This document shows positions 25,877 through 33,230 of a stretch of DNA of 44,174 bases, piece after piece. Every line of letters begins with the position of its first letter. Position 1 is the stretch's first letter. The stretch is from positions 1-44,174 of the forward strand of contig CAKNIZ010000015.1 of assembly GCA_930980855.1 (NCBI GenBank), given 5' to 3'. The notes beneath the pieces were generated by a model. It was not told the DNA's origin, searched no databases, and saw only the letters and a list, made by a program, of their open reading frames with translations. The stretch comes from an uncultured Clostridium sp. Its GTDB lineage: Bacteria > Bacillota > Clostridia > TANB77 > CAG-508. The translations under genes were made by a program, and so were the position numbers.

Positions 25877-27101
25877 ATGAAAAGTAAGAAAAAAGCAATG
25901 AATATTAACAAAATGAAAAAAGAAATAAAGCGGAATAACCTTGATAGCATTGGTTGTTACAATAATAGTACTATTAATATTAGCAGCAGTTGCAATAAAC
26001 TTAACAATAGGAGAAAATGGAATATTTACAAGGGCGCAGAATGCTACAGAGAAGTGGCAAGAAGCAGAAGTAAATGAACAACATGAAATGAATGGAGTAG
26101 TGAATTTCATAGAAAACTATAATAAAAATCAAGGACCAAAGAAAGTAGCAGACGTAGTAGGTGGAGACAAATTTGAAAAAACCGAAACAATACAAGATGA
26201 TAATGGAAAAGAGGTAACAATACCAAAAGATTTTAGTGTACACCCAGACTCAAATACAGTAGTAGATGAAGGAATAATAATAACAGATGGAACAAATGAA
26301 TTCGTATGGGTGCCAGTAGACGACCCAAGTACAATGTTTGAAGAAATACCAGAAGGAGAAGAACCAGCAACATTAACAGGAGTAGAAACAACAACAAATA
26401 TATATAGTAAGTTAAGACAAAGAAATGGAGATTCATATACATCAGGAGCACCAGGAACGACTGGAATAAGAGAGCCAGATGTATTAACTAGTTATGATAC
26501 AAATCCACAATATTATCAAAACATATTAGGATTTGAAAGTACAAAATCTATGGCAGATAGTATGGTTGCAGAATATAAAGCAATGAGTGTTAGTGTAAAA
26601 AAATATCATGGATTTTGGATAGGAAGATATGAATTAACAGGAACAGTTGACACACCCACAGTAAAAGCAGGAGATGTTCTTACAGCTTCATCAAGCGAAG
26701 CAGGAAATTGGTATGGACTATATAAAGCATGCCAAAATGTAATAAAAAATAATACAGATGTAAAAAGTACAATGATATATGGATGCCAGTGGGATGAAAC
26801 AATGAGCTGGTTAAATAAATGTGGATATAATACAGATACAGATTCAAGCTCATGGGGAAATTACAGTGGCTCACCAATAAATACAGGTTCAGTTTCAACA
26901 TATAAGGCAAACGAGATATTTGACTTAGCAGGAAATTACTATGACTGGACACAAGAGGCGAGCTCTACTGGCAGCCGCGTTAATCGTGGAGGCTACTCCT
27001 CCCATTCCGGCTCAGGTTTTCCGGCAGCAGACCGCGGCACTAACATTGCGTCCTACAGCGGCGGCAGCCATTCAGCTCGTCCCACACTTTATATAGCGTA
27101 G
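25877..27101 (+). CDS. DGR target: pilin-like leader plus FGE/C-type-lectin-like domain, with a +1 frameshift at CGG
   Basis: The protein that the retroelement diversifies, about 407 residues if the frames are joined. AAAGGAGA lies six bases before ATG 25877. The leader MKSKKKAMNINKMKKEIK then meets CGG at 25931. Skipping C25931 gives Gly followed by ITLIALVVTIIVLLILAAVAI, a prepilin cleavage site and assembly helix almost identical to the pilin at 14130, with GENGIFTRAQNATEKWQEAE after it. A sulfatase-modifying/C-type lectin fold follows, with FVWVPVDDPS, YHGFWIGRYE, ASSSEAGNWYGLYKACQ, MIYGCQWDETMSWLN and EIFDLAGNYYDWTQEA. The variable repeat forms its last 45 residues. It is probably a pilus- or membrane-displayed binding protein. 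Without the shift, only a short basic peptide is made; a TTG start at 25941 would lose the leader and has no ribosome site. Confidence 0.82.
25928..25934 (+). other. Candidate +1 frameshift site AAG CGG A in the prepilin leader
   Basis: AAG CGG AAT in the zero frame runs on for 48 more codons to a stop at 26077. Skipping C25931 gives AAG GGA ATA ACC TTG (K-G-I-T-L), exactly the Gly at position -1 of the peptidase site. Third base of the pattern and P-site codon AAG are the same as at 389. Confidence 0.7.
26956..27088 (+). repeat. DGR variable repeat (VR)
   Basis: A 133-base segment at the 3' end of the target gene that aligns without gaps to the template repeat at 29100-29232. I count 25 differences. 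Twenty-four are at template adenines, changed to G, T or C, and alter 18 codons, mostly AAC/AAT. The only non-adenine change inside is G to C near the 3' end. The unchanged last 18 bases (TTCAGCTCGT then CCACACT) are the mutagenic-homing initiation region. All variable codons end in C or T, so a CGG codon or a stop can never arise, since TAC/TAT/TGC/TGT are sense. Confidence 0.96.
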
Positions 27102-27114
27102 TACTGTACGCTGT

Positions 27115-27135
27115 ATTGGCACTTTCAGTGCCAAT
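27115..27135 (+). other. DGR homing hairpin downstream of VR
   Basis: ATTGGCACT and AGTGCCAAT form a perfect nine-base stem with a three-base loop, 26 bases after the end of VR. In studied DGRs a hairpin or cruciform just after the initiation site increases retrohoming; position and shape fit. Outside it, TGTACG and CGTACA extend the symmetry. Confidence 0.8.
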
Positions 27136-27186
27136 GAAAATAGTGTTCGTACAACGAAGCGCAAAATTTTAATTTTATAAATAGTA

Positions 27187-27230
27187 GGTAGGAAACGGTC
27201 TTATAGCGTAAGCTAAAGGTCGTTCCTACC
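27187..27230 (+). repeat. Second hairpin in the VR-msl gap
   Basis: AGGTAGGAA and TTCCTACC pair across about 25 bases that contain further short complementary words (ACGGTC...GGTCGT is direct, CTTA...GTAAG is inverted). It leads directly into the 14-base tandem repeats. Confidence 0.55.
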
Positions 27231-27282
27231 GGACTAGTCCTACCGGACTAGTCCTACCGGACTAGTCCTACCGGACTAGTCC
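27227..27282 (+). repeat. Four tandem copies of a 14-bp repeat
   Basis: TACCGGACTAGTCC occurs four times in a row without a change. Each unit holds the ten-base palindrome GGACTAGTCC. Perfect conservation suggests recent expansion or a binding array. It is non-coding. Confidence 0.9.
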
Positions 27283-27307
27283 TTATTTTTTGCAAAAAAA
27301 TAAGGAC
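27279..27307 (+). terminator. Strong hairpin before the MutS-like gene
   Basis: GTCCTTATTTTTT and AAAAAATAAGGAC pair around a very short GC-containing loop. It could terminate the target transcript and separate its level from that of the retroelement genes. The T-run is inside the stem, so termination is not certain. Confidence 0.55.
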
Positions 27308-27331
27308 AGTCAGAAAGAATGAGGTAGGAAT

Positions 27332-27772
27332 ATGAAATATATAGAATTAATTGAAAAATTACAAAAACAAGAAAAAGATAGAATTATTATGTCTAAATGT
27401 GGAGCATTTTTTGTAGCATTGGGTAAAGATGCAATAATGCTAAATAAATTATTAGGGTTAAAGTTAACATGTCAAAAAGAAAAACTTTGCAAAGTTGGTA
27501 TACCATTACAATCCATACTAAAATATATAGATGAACTAGAAAATTTAGGTTATAGTTTTTCTATATACGACTATTCAAAAGAGAAAAAAGAAATTACTTT
27601 AGAATATAACTTTGATGGAAAACCAAATCATATTATTGCAAATTGCTTAGACTGTAGTAAATGTAATGGATATAATCCATGGAAAAATGAAGATCAAAGA
27701 AATATATATAAAATATTAACAGAGAGGCAGAAAAAAGATGGAAAAGGAACTACAGTTGATACCAAAGTATGA
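27332..27772 (+). CDS. MutS domain I-like DGR accessory protein (MSL)
   Basis: A 146-residue protein resembling the isolated N-terminal domain of MutS: YIELIEKLQKQEKDRIIMSKCGAFFVALGKDAIMLNKLLGLKLTCQKEKLCKVGIPLQSILKYIDELENLGYSFSIYDY follows the MutS-I fold that contacts mismatched DNA. MutS-like small proteins (MSL) are known accessory genes of some DGRs. The C-terminal CLDCSKCNGYNPW is a possible metal-binding or redox segment. It overlaps the avd start by 35 bases, which ties it to the retroelement operon. A role in handling A-mismatched cDNA/VR heteroduplex is inference. Confidence 0.8.
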   Translation: MKYIELIEKLQKQEKDRIIMSKCGAFFVALGKDAIMLNKLLGLKLTCQKEKLCKVGIPLQSILKYIDELENLGYSFSIYDYSKEKKEITLEYNFDGKPNHIIANCLDCSKCNGYNPWKNEDQRNIYKILTERQKKDGKGTTVDTKV

Positions 27773-28094
27773 AAAATATATTGAATATATATTAAATATG
27801 TTACTAAAAATTCCTAGAACAGAAAAATATAGTATAGGAAATGAATTTAAAAGTTCAATGTATCAAACAATAGAAAATATTTTATATATACAAAAAATAG
27901 AAAATAGTAGGAAACTATATTACCTAAATAGTATAGATGCAAAAATAAACTGCCAAAGAGTATATTTGAGAATAATGAAAAATAATAGATGGATTGATGA
28001 AAAGAAATTTAATATTGCAATTGAATTATTATTAGAAATAGGAAAAATACTAGGGGGATTAATAAAGTACTATGCCAAAAACACTAAGAAATAA
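27738..28094 (+). CDS. avd: Avd-like DGR accessory protein (four-helix bundle)
   Basis: A 118-residue, strongly basic, all-helical protein. Avd forms a pentameric barrel that binds the reverse transcriptase and template RNA and is required for cDNA synthesis in studied DGRs. The family pattern is seen in YEKYIEYILNMLLKIPRTEKYSIGNEFKSSMYQTIENILYIQ (residues 11-52) and IDAKINCQRVYLRIMKNNRWIDEKKFNIAIELLLEIGKILGGLIKYY. It overlaps both neighbours (35 bases with the MutS-like gene, 23 with the reverse transcriptase), so the three are translationally linked. Ribosome site GAGAGG inside the previous gene. Confidence 0.9.
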   Translation: MEKELQLIPKYEKYIEYILNMLLKIPRTEKYSIGNEFKSSMYQTIENILYIQKIENSRKLYYLNSIDAKINCQRVYLRIMKNNRWIDEKKFNIAIELLLEIGKILGGLIKYYAKNTKK

Positions 28095-29080
28095 ATGGAA
28101 TAAATGTCTTACATACGAGAAGCTGATGGAAGCTCATAAATTAAGCAAAAAATCTAAAGGACATAGAAAAGAAATAATACTATTTAATTTAAAAAGCGAA
28201 GAATATATACTTAATTTACTAGAAGAATTAAAAAATAATACATATAGACCAAGTATGTACACATCATTTTACATATATGAGCCAAAGGTAAGAAAAATAG
28301 AAAAAGCAAAATATATAGATAGAATAGTAAATAGATGGTTAGTAGATAATTTTATAAAACCAGTATATATTCCAAAGTTTATAAATACGACCTATGCATG
28401 TATAGAAGGAAGGGGAATGCATAAAGCTTGTTTAGATATGCAAAAAATGATGAAGCATTGTAAAAAAATATGGGGAAACTATTATATATTAAAAATGGAT
28501 GTTAAAAAATTCTTTAATAGCATTAATAAAGAAATATTATTAAAGATATTAAAAAGAAACATTGTGGATAAAAAAGTATTTGGCTTAATAACTCAAATAC
28601 TATACATACAAGAAAAGCAAGTAGGAATAGAAATTGGAAATTATAGTTCACAAATGTTTCGGAAATATATATTTAAATGAAATGGATAAGTATATAAAAC
28701 ATGCATTACATATAAAATATTTTAGTAGGTATATGGATGACGCAATTTTACTTGTAAAAACTAAAGAAGAAGCAATATTAGCTCTTGAAAAAATAAAAAA
28801 GTTTTTAAAAGACAATTTAGAATTGGACTTAAACAATAAAACACAAATATTCAAAAGTACGCAAGGAGTGAATTATTGCGGATATAAAATAAATGAATAT
28901 AGACTAAAGATAAGAGATAAAGGAAAAAAGAAACTAAAGAAAAAAGTAAAATTATTAAAATATGAAATAAGATGTGGTAATATATCAAGCAAAGAAGCTA
29001 AAAAGTACTTAGCAGGTCATATGGGATACTTAAAGATAGCAAATACTAGAAATCTAGAACAAAAAATTTTTGAAAGTTAA
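28072..29080 (+). CDS. DGR reverse transcriptase, with a +1 frameshift at CGG
   Basis: About 335 residues when two frames are joined. It copies the template RNA into cDNA with errors at adenines. The first frame has RT motifs 1-3: KAKYIDRIVNRWLVDNFIKPVY, TYACIEGRGMHKA and YILKMDVKKFFNSINKEILL (first catalytic Asp). Motif 4 begins EIGNYSSQMF, the DGR form IGxxxSQ in place of QGxxxSP. Here TTT is followed by CGG at 28660; the zero frame stops eight codons later. Skipping C28660 gives Gly and NIYLNEMDKYIKHALHIKYFSRYMDDAILLV, with the catalytic YMDD. The thumb region follows (VNYCGYKI, KKYLAGHMGYL). Both halves look well conserved, which favours frameshifting over decay. The ATG overlaps the avd end. 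Confidence 0.9.
28657..28663 (+). other. Candidate +1 frameshift site TTT CGG A in RT motif 4
   Basis: TTT CGG AAA TAT ATA TTT AAA TGA in the zero frame; skipping C28660 gives TTT GGA AAT ATA TAT, that is F-G-N-I-Y, matching the family's F-(A/G)-N-I-Y-L-N. The catalytic YMDD lies only downstream of the shift, so an unshifted product is inactive. Confidence 0.75.
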
Positions 29081-29099
29081 AACATGGGGATAAACTGTA

Positions 29100-29232
29100 A
29101 GGCGAACTCTACTAACAACCGCGTTAATCGTGGAGGCAACTACAACAATTCCGGCTCAAGTAATCCGGCAGCAGACCGCAACAATAACAATGCGAACAAC
29201 AACAACGGCAACAATTCAGCTCGTGCCACACT
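29100..29232 (+). repeat. DGR template repeat (TR)
   Basis: The non-coding donor of the variable repeat, 20 bases after the reverse transcriptase gene and on the same strand. It is rich in AAC and AAT triplets placed in register with the target's codons, so adenine mutagenesis hits the first two codon positions. In translation it would read repeated Asn (for example RNNNNANNNNGNN). Its GC content is much higher than the surrounding DNA. The homing end differs from VR at 29225 (G against C) and just past the end at 29233. Confidence 0.96.
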
Positions 29233-29396
29233 CTAATATTATTTCAGATTATATATTTTAAGGAATATATACAGCAAAATATTAGATATTAAAGAAGTTT
29301 ATCCCTTCCTAATTTAGGTAAACATATATATATGATGCTTGTATGAGTAACAAAGGCCAAAATATGAGCATTATTTAATTAATATAAGGAAAAAAT

Positions 29397-29648
29397 ATGA
29401 ATAGAGTATATATAACTGTAGAAATATTGGAAATAAAATATAAGTTTCTACCAAAAGATAAGAAAAATGCAGTATGCAAAATAAAGGGAATATTAAATAA
29501 TAATTCAGAAATAGAAATATTAGCATATGATAAAATGGCAGATAAATGTTATAGGAAACTAGAAAAAAATAAAATAGTAGTTATTGAAGGAGTTCTAAAT
29601 ACAGAAATGAAAATTATATTATTAAGTTTTGAAAATATGAGCTATTAA
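29397..29648 (+). CDS. Small possible OB-fold (SSB/PriB-like) protein after the DGR
   Basis: An 83-residue protein. The order of strands in NRVYITVEILEIKYKFLPKDKKNAVCKIKGILNNNSEIEILAYDKMADKCYRKLEKNKIVVIEGVLNTEMKIILLSFENM follows an OB fold of the single-strand-binding type: the opening N-x-V, a central strand pair, then A-Y-x-K-x-A and the strand IVVIEGVL (as in SSB's VxVEGxL). The family call is from pattern alone. It starts 165 bases after the template repeat with AAGGAAAA upstream, on the DGR strand, and trmB has its own promoter afterwards. It could bind template cDNA, or be an unrelated gene. Confidence 0.5.
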   Translation: MNRVYITVEILEIKYKFLPKDKKNAVCKIKGILNNNSEIEILAYDKMADKCYRKLEKNKIVVIEGVLNTEMKIILLSFENMSY

Positions 29649-29684
29649 AAGACAATATACAAAAATAGTATTTTACGAAAAACG

Positions 29685-29714
29685 TTGACAAAACAAAGTA
29701 TTACTCCATATAAT
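29685..29714 (+). promoter_or_regulatory. Sigma-A promoter of trmB
   Basis: Consensus TTGACA and TATAAT with an 18-base spacer, about 25 bases before the trmB start codon. Confidence 0.8.
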
Positions 29715-29739
29715 ATATACAAAAAAACAAGGAGAAATT

Positions 29740-30453
29740 ATGAGAATACGATTTAAACCATGGGCAAGAGAAGAACTAGAAACAAGTCCAATATATATAG
29801 ATAATCCACAAGAGTATAAAAATAAGTGGAAAAATGTGTTTGAAAAACAGGCACCAATACATGTAGAACTAGGATGTGGTAAAGGAAGCTTCATATCAAA
29901 ACTTTCAAAAACTAATAAAGATAAAAATGTAAATTATATTGCTATAGACTTGGTAGATGCTATGTTAGGATTAGCAAAAAGAAATCTTGAATTAGAATAT
30001 GGAATTAGAACTACTTTAGAAAAAGAAGATATTGAAAATGAAATAGAAAAGCAAAAAGCCATTAAAAATGTAAAACTAACACGTTATGATATTTCTTTAA
30101 TAAACGATATCTTTGGAAAAGAAGATAACATACAAAGAATATACATAAACTTTTGTAATCCATGGCCAAGAGGAAAACATCATAAAAAAAGATTAACACA
30201 TGAAAGACAATTAGAACAATATAAAAACTTTTTACAAAAAGGTGGAGAAATATTTTTCAAAACTGATGATGATAATTTATTTTCAGATTCTTTAGGGTAC
30301 TTTGAAAGAAGCGGATATAAAATATTAAAGAAAACTTATGATTTAAGTAATGAAAAAGACTTTTGGAATGGTGAAGAAAATATAGAAACAGAACATGAAA
30401 AAATGTTTAAAGAAGAAGGTATAAAAATAAAGGCACTAATTGCCTTTATTTAA
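29740..30453 (+). CDS. trmB: tRNA (guanine-N7)-methyltransferase
   Basis: A 237-residue Rossmann-fold enzyme that makes 7-methylguanosine at position 46 of tRNAs. The cofactor loop is HVELGCGKGSFISKLSK (about 46-62). YIAIDLVDAMLGLAKRNLE carries the acidic residue that binds the ribose. The family motif appears as YINFCNPWPRGKHHKKRLTHERQLEQY (about 131-157), where NPWP replaces the common DPWP. The length is normal. The last codons lie inside a hairpin that serves as terminator. Confidence 0.93.
   Translation: MRIRFKPWAREELETSPIYIDNPQEYKNKWKNVFEKQAPIHVELGCGKGSFISKLSKTNKDKNVNYIAIDLVDAMLGLAKRNLELEYGIRTTLEKEDIENEIEKQKAIKNVKLTRYDISLINDIFGKEDNIQRIYINFCNPWPRGKHHKKRLTHERQLEQYKNFLQKGGEIFFKTDDDNLFSDSLGYFERSGYKILKKTYDLSNEKDFWNGEENIETEHEKMFKEEGIKIKALIAFI
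30425..30451. terminator. Bidirectional terminator overlapping the trmB 3' end
   Basis: AAATAAAGGCA and TGCCTTTATTT pair around a five-base loop. The stem contains the last trmB codons. The convergent amylase gene ends only three bases after trmB, so one hairpin probably serves both. Confidence 0.7.
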
Positions 30454-30456
30454 AAC

Positions 30457-31923
30457 CTATAAATTATACATATTATCCTTTTTTATCCATACAGAAACAC
30501 TACCACCATTAACATAGAAGATACCATTACCTTCGTTATCAACATATACTGTTTCCTTTATATTTCCTGTGCAATCATATAAAATTGAATTAGCTAAATT
30601 CTTGCCAACATTCATAGCTTTGCAACCACCATTTCCGTCACTTAAAATAACTGCCATACCAGAATCTTGATGGTAATAATCTCCTTCACGAACCCAACCA
30701 ATTATATTTTCATTATCTAAATAATCTCTTTGAATTCCATAAGCTAAATATTTTCTAGCTAAAAGTAAAATATCCAAAAACTCCTTCATAGGAGGAAAGT
30801 TTTTTTCTGGAATACCATAATAATCACCATAAAATATGCAAGGAGTACCATTTTTTCGTAATAAAATCATGGCATATGCCAAAGGCTTAAACCAATCTTT
30901 TACCCAAGACTCTAAGCTCTGACCTGGTTCAGTATCATGATTATCAACAAAAGTAACAGCTTTAGACGGTCTTCTATCAACTAAAGTGTCCTCAAATATT
31001 TGCCTCATATCATAATGCCCAAAGCTTTCTGAAGCTATTTTGAAATGGTCATGCAAAGGCACATCAAATAAAGTATCTATTTCATCATTAGCAGATAAAT
31101 AATCAATTAAAGCATTAACATTACAACTAAAATATTCACCGACAGTAAATAAATCTTTTTTAGTTTCTTCTTTTAAATCATGTAACCATCTTTTATAAAA
31201 AGATGAACGAATATGCTTAATGGCATCTAACCTAAAACCGTCAACATTAGTTTGTTCTAAAAACCACTTCCCCCATAAACTTAAATCATTTACAACATCT
31301 AAGTTATTAAAATCAACATCACAGCCCATTAAATAATCGTAATTGCCAAGTTCTTTGTCAACATCATTACTCCAATGCTTACCATAAAATCTAAAAATTC
31401 CATTTTCCTTTTGCTTATCATCATAATCTATACCGTTAAAATGAGACCAATCCAATTTAAAATCTGAATAAGCATTATTTCTGCCTTCAAAATTAAATTT
31501 GGTCCAAGCTTCAATAGTCCTATATGTGCCAATAACTTCATTTCTATTACTAGGATTAACTTTATATGCAATAATTTCTTGTTTTTCATCAGCACCAAAT
31601 CTATGATTAAGAACAATGTCAGCTAATACTTTTATTCCAGACTTTTGCAAAGATTTTATTGCATTAATATATTCATCTTTTGTGCCATATTTAGTTCTAA
31701 CAGTTCCTTTTTGATTAAATTCACCTAAATCATATAAATCATAAACACCATATCCAGTATCATTTATTCCACCAGAAGACTTACAAGCTGGAGGAAGCCA
31801 TATAGAATTTATGCCCAATTTCTTAAGTGTAGGCCCCATGCTAGATAAATTTTTCCAAAGCATGCAATTATTAGGTAAATACCATTCAAAATATTGCATC
31901 ATTGTATCATTTGTTTCTTTCAT
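30457..31923 (-). CDS. Cytoplasmic alpha-amylase, GH13 family
   Basis: A 488-residue GH13 enzyme that cuts alpha-1,4 bonds of glycogen or maltodextrins. It has no signal peptide; the start MKETNDTMMQYFEWYLPNN is the usual opening of the cytoplasmic AmyS-like group (GH13_5). Conserved regions are VLADIVLNHR (region I), VDGFRLDAIKHI with the nucleophile Asp (about 231), FTVGEYF with the acid Glu (about 262) and VTFVDNHDTEPGQS with the third acid (about 327). The C-terminal beta domain is present (GDYYHQDSGMAVILSDG). It probably degrades storage glycogen. Confidence 0.93.
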   Translation of the reverse strand: MKETNDTMMQYFEWYLPNNCMLWKNLSSMGPTLKKLGINSIWLPPACKSSGGINDTGYGVYDLYDLGEFNQKGTVRTKYGTKDEYINAIKSLQKSGIKVLADIVLNHRFGADEKQEIIAYKVNPSNRNEVIGTYRTIEAWTKFNFEGRNNAYSDFKLDWSHFNGIDYDDKQKENGIFRFYGKHWSNDVDKELGNYDYLMGCDVDFNNLDVVNDLSLWGKWFLEQTNVDGFRLDAIKHIRSSFYKRWLHDLKEETKKDLFTVGEYFSCNVNALIDYLSANDEIDTLFDVPLHDHFKIASESFGHYDMRQIFEDTLVDRRPSKAVTFVDNHDTEPGQSLESWVKDWFKPLAYAMILLRKNGTPCIFYGDYYGIPEKNFPPMKEFLDILLLARKYLAYGIQRDYLDNENIIGWVREGDYYHQDSGMAVILSDGNGGCKAMNVGKNLANSILYDCTGNIKETVYVDNEGNGIFYVNGGSVSVWIKKDNMYNL

Positions 31924-32025
31924 TTTATCACCTGAAAATATTATAACATTAATTTTATAAAAATAGATGAAAAATTTAAAAAAATATTATATAATACAAA
32001 TAATTATTAGTTTGGAGGAATATTA

Positions 32026-33165
32026 ATGAATAAAATAGATGAATTGGTAACCTGGATACAAAGTATAGAGATTACGCAAATCCTTGATATAATTATAGCA
32101 ATAGTTGTAGCAATTTTTTCTGTAATCATAAGTCCACTTTTAAGTTTACTAATAGCCAAAATATTTAATTGGAAGAAAAAGAAAGTAGAATTAAAGGACA
32201 GTGTAATATATACAACATTTAAAAGTTTCTTTTATGTTAGTGGAATCTATTTAGCGACTCAAATTTTAAATTTTAATACAGAAATACAAGATTTTATAAA
32301 CAAAGTATATAGAGTTGTAATTTTGTGGATTATAGCAAAAGCAATAGTAGATTTATTTAGTAAAGGAAAAATCTTTAAATCAAAACTTAGAGATAAAGCA
32401 AATGATCCAGTTGTAAATATAGTAAATAAAATTATAAAAATAATAATATATATTTTTGTAGGATATTTATCACTTAAAGAATTTGGATATGACTTAGGAG
32501 TAGTACTTACAGGTTTAGGATTAAGTACAGCTATTATAGCATTAGCAGCACAAGATGCAGTAAGAGACCTGTTTTCAGGACTTGCAATATTCTGGGATAA
32601 ACCATTTGCTATTGGAGACTGGGTTGAGATAGGAACAGGAACCACAACAATATCTGGTTCTGTCCAAGAAATATCATTTAGAAGTACAAAAATAAAAGCA
32701 GTTGATGATACAATAATTACAATACAAAATTCAAGCATAAGTACACAAAATATAATAAATTGGAGTGTCATTCAAAAAAGAATATATAAAACAAATTTAA
32801 AACTACCACTAGAAACAGAAGAAGTAACTGTTGAAAAAGTAATGAATAGAATTAAATTCATATTAAGATATAACAAAGACGTTATAAACGAATCAGTTAG
32901 TGTATATTTAAATAACATACAAACAGATGGAATCAATATTTATATTTATTTGGAAACACATATAGTAGATTATGCAGAATACCAAAAATTCTGTAATAAG
33001 CTTAACCTAACTATATTAAATATACTTGAAACACAAGGAGTAAAACTAGCTTATCCAGGACAAAATGTGTATATTAAAGGAATAGAAGAAACACTAGGTA
33101 GAAAAGAAAAAATTAGAGAAATAGCAGCTAAAAAACATTCAAAAGTAACAAAAACCAATAAATAA
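32026..33165 (+). CDS. mscS: MscS-family mechanosensitive channel
   Basis: A 379-residue small-conductance channel that opens under hypo-osmotic stress. Three or four N-terminal helices are visible (ILDIIIAIVVAIFSVIISPLLSLLI, VIYTTFKSFFYVSGIYLATQI, IIIYIFVGYLSLKEFGY). The pore helix GLGLSTAIIALAAQDAVRDLFSGLAIFWDKPFAIGDWVEIG (about 160-205) is the family signature. The beta domain follows (TTISGSVQEISFRSTKIKAVDDTIITIQNSSI). The charged C-terminal tail is lysine-rich. Ribosome site TTGGAGG. Confidence 0.92.
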   Translation: MNKIDELVTWIQSIEITQILDIIIAIVVAIFSVIISPLLSLLIAKIFNWKKKKVELKDSVIYTTFKSFFYVSGIYLATQILNFNTEIQDFINKVYRVVILWIIAKAIVDLFSKGKIFKSKLRDKANDPVVNIVNKIIKIIIYIFVGYLSLKEFGYDLGVVLTGLGLSTAIIALAAQDAVRDLFSGLAIFWDKPFAIGDWVEIGTGTTTISGSVQEISFRSTKIKAVDDTIITIQNSSISTQNIINWSVIQKRIYKTNLKLPLETEEVTVEKVMNRIKFILRYNKDVINESVSVYLNNIQTDGINIYIYLETHIVDYAEYQKFCNKLNLTILNILETQGVKLAYPGQNVYIKGIEETLGRKEKIREIAAKKHSKVTKTNK

Positions 33166-33230
33166 TTCACAGAATAGACATAATATCGTGGTAAAATATA
33201 TAAGAAGTTTTAAGAAAGGTAAGTTAATAT

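Noticed and set aside
25941..27101. TTG at 25941 as the true start of the DGR target
   Set aside because: It lies within the prepilin helix, has no ribosome site, and would remove the leader and the Gly needed for processing. The upstream ATG with AAAGGAGA in the other frame fits much better with a +1 shift.
27227..27282. CRISPR array
   Set aside because: The 14-base units are directly adjacent with no spacers and there are no cas genes.
389..28663. Random sequencing errors as the cause of the three frame breaks
   Set aside because: None lies in a homopolymer, all are +1, and all fall on the only three in-frame CGG codons. Independent errors would not choose the same codon. Reads were not available, so this stays a point to check.
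32259..32771. Minus-strand reading frame opposite mscS
   Set aside because: Antisense shadow of a clearly recognised channel gene without its own signals.
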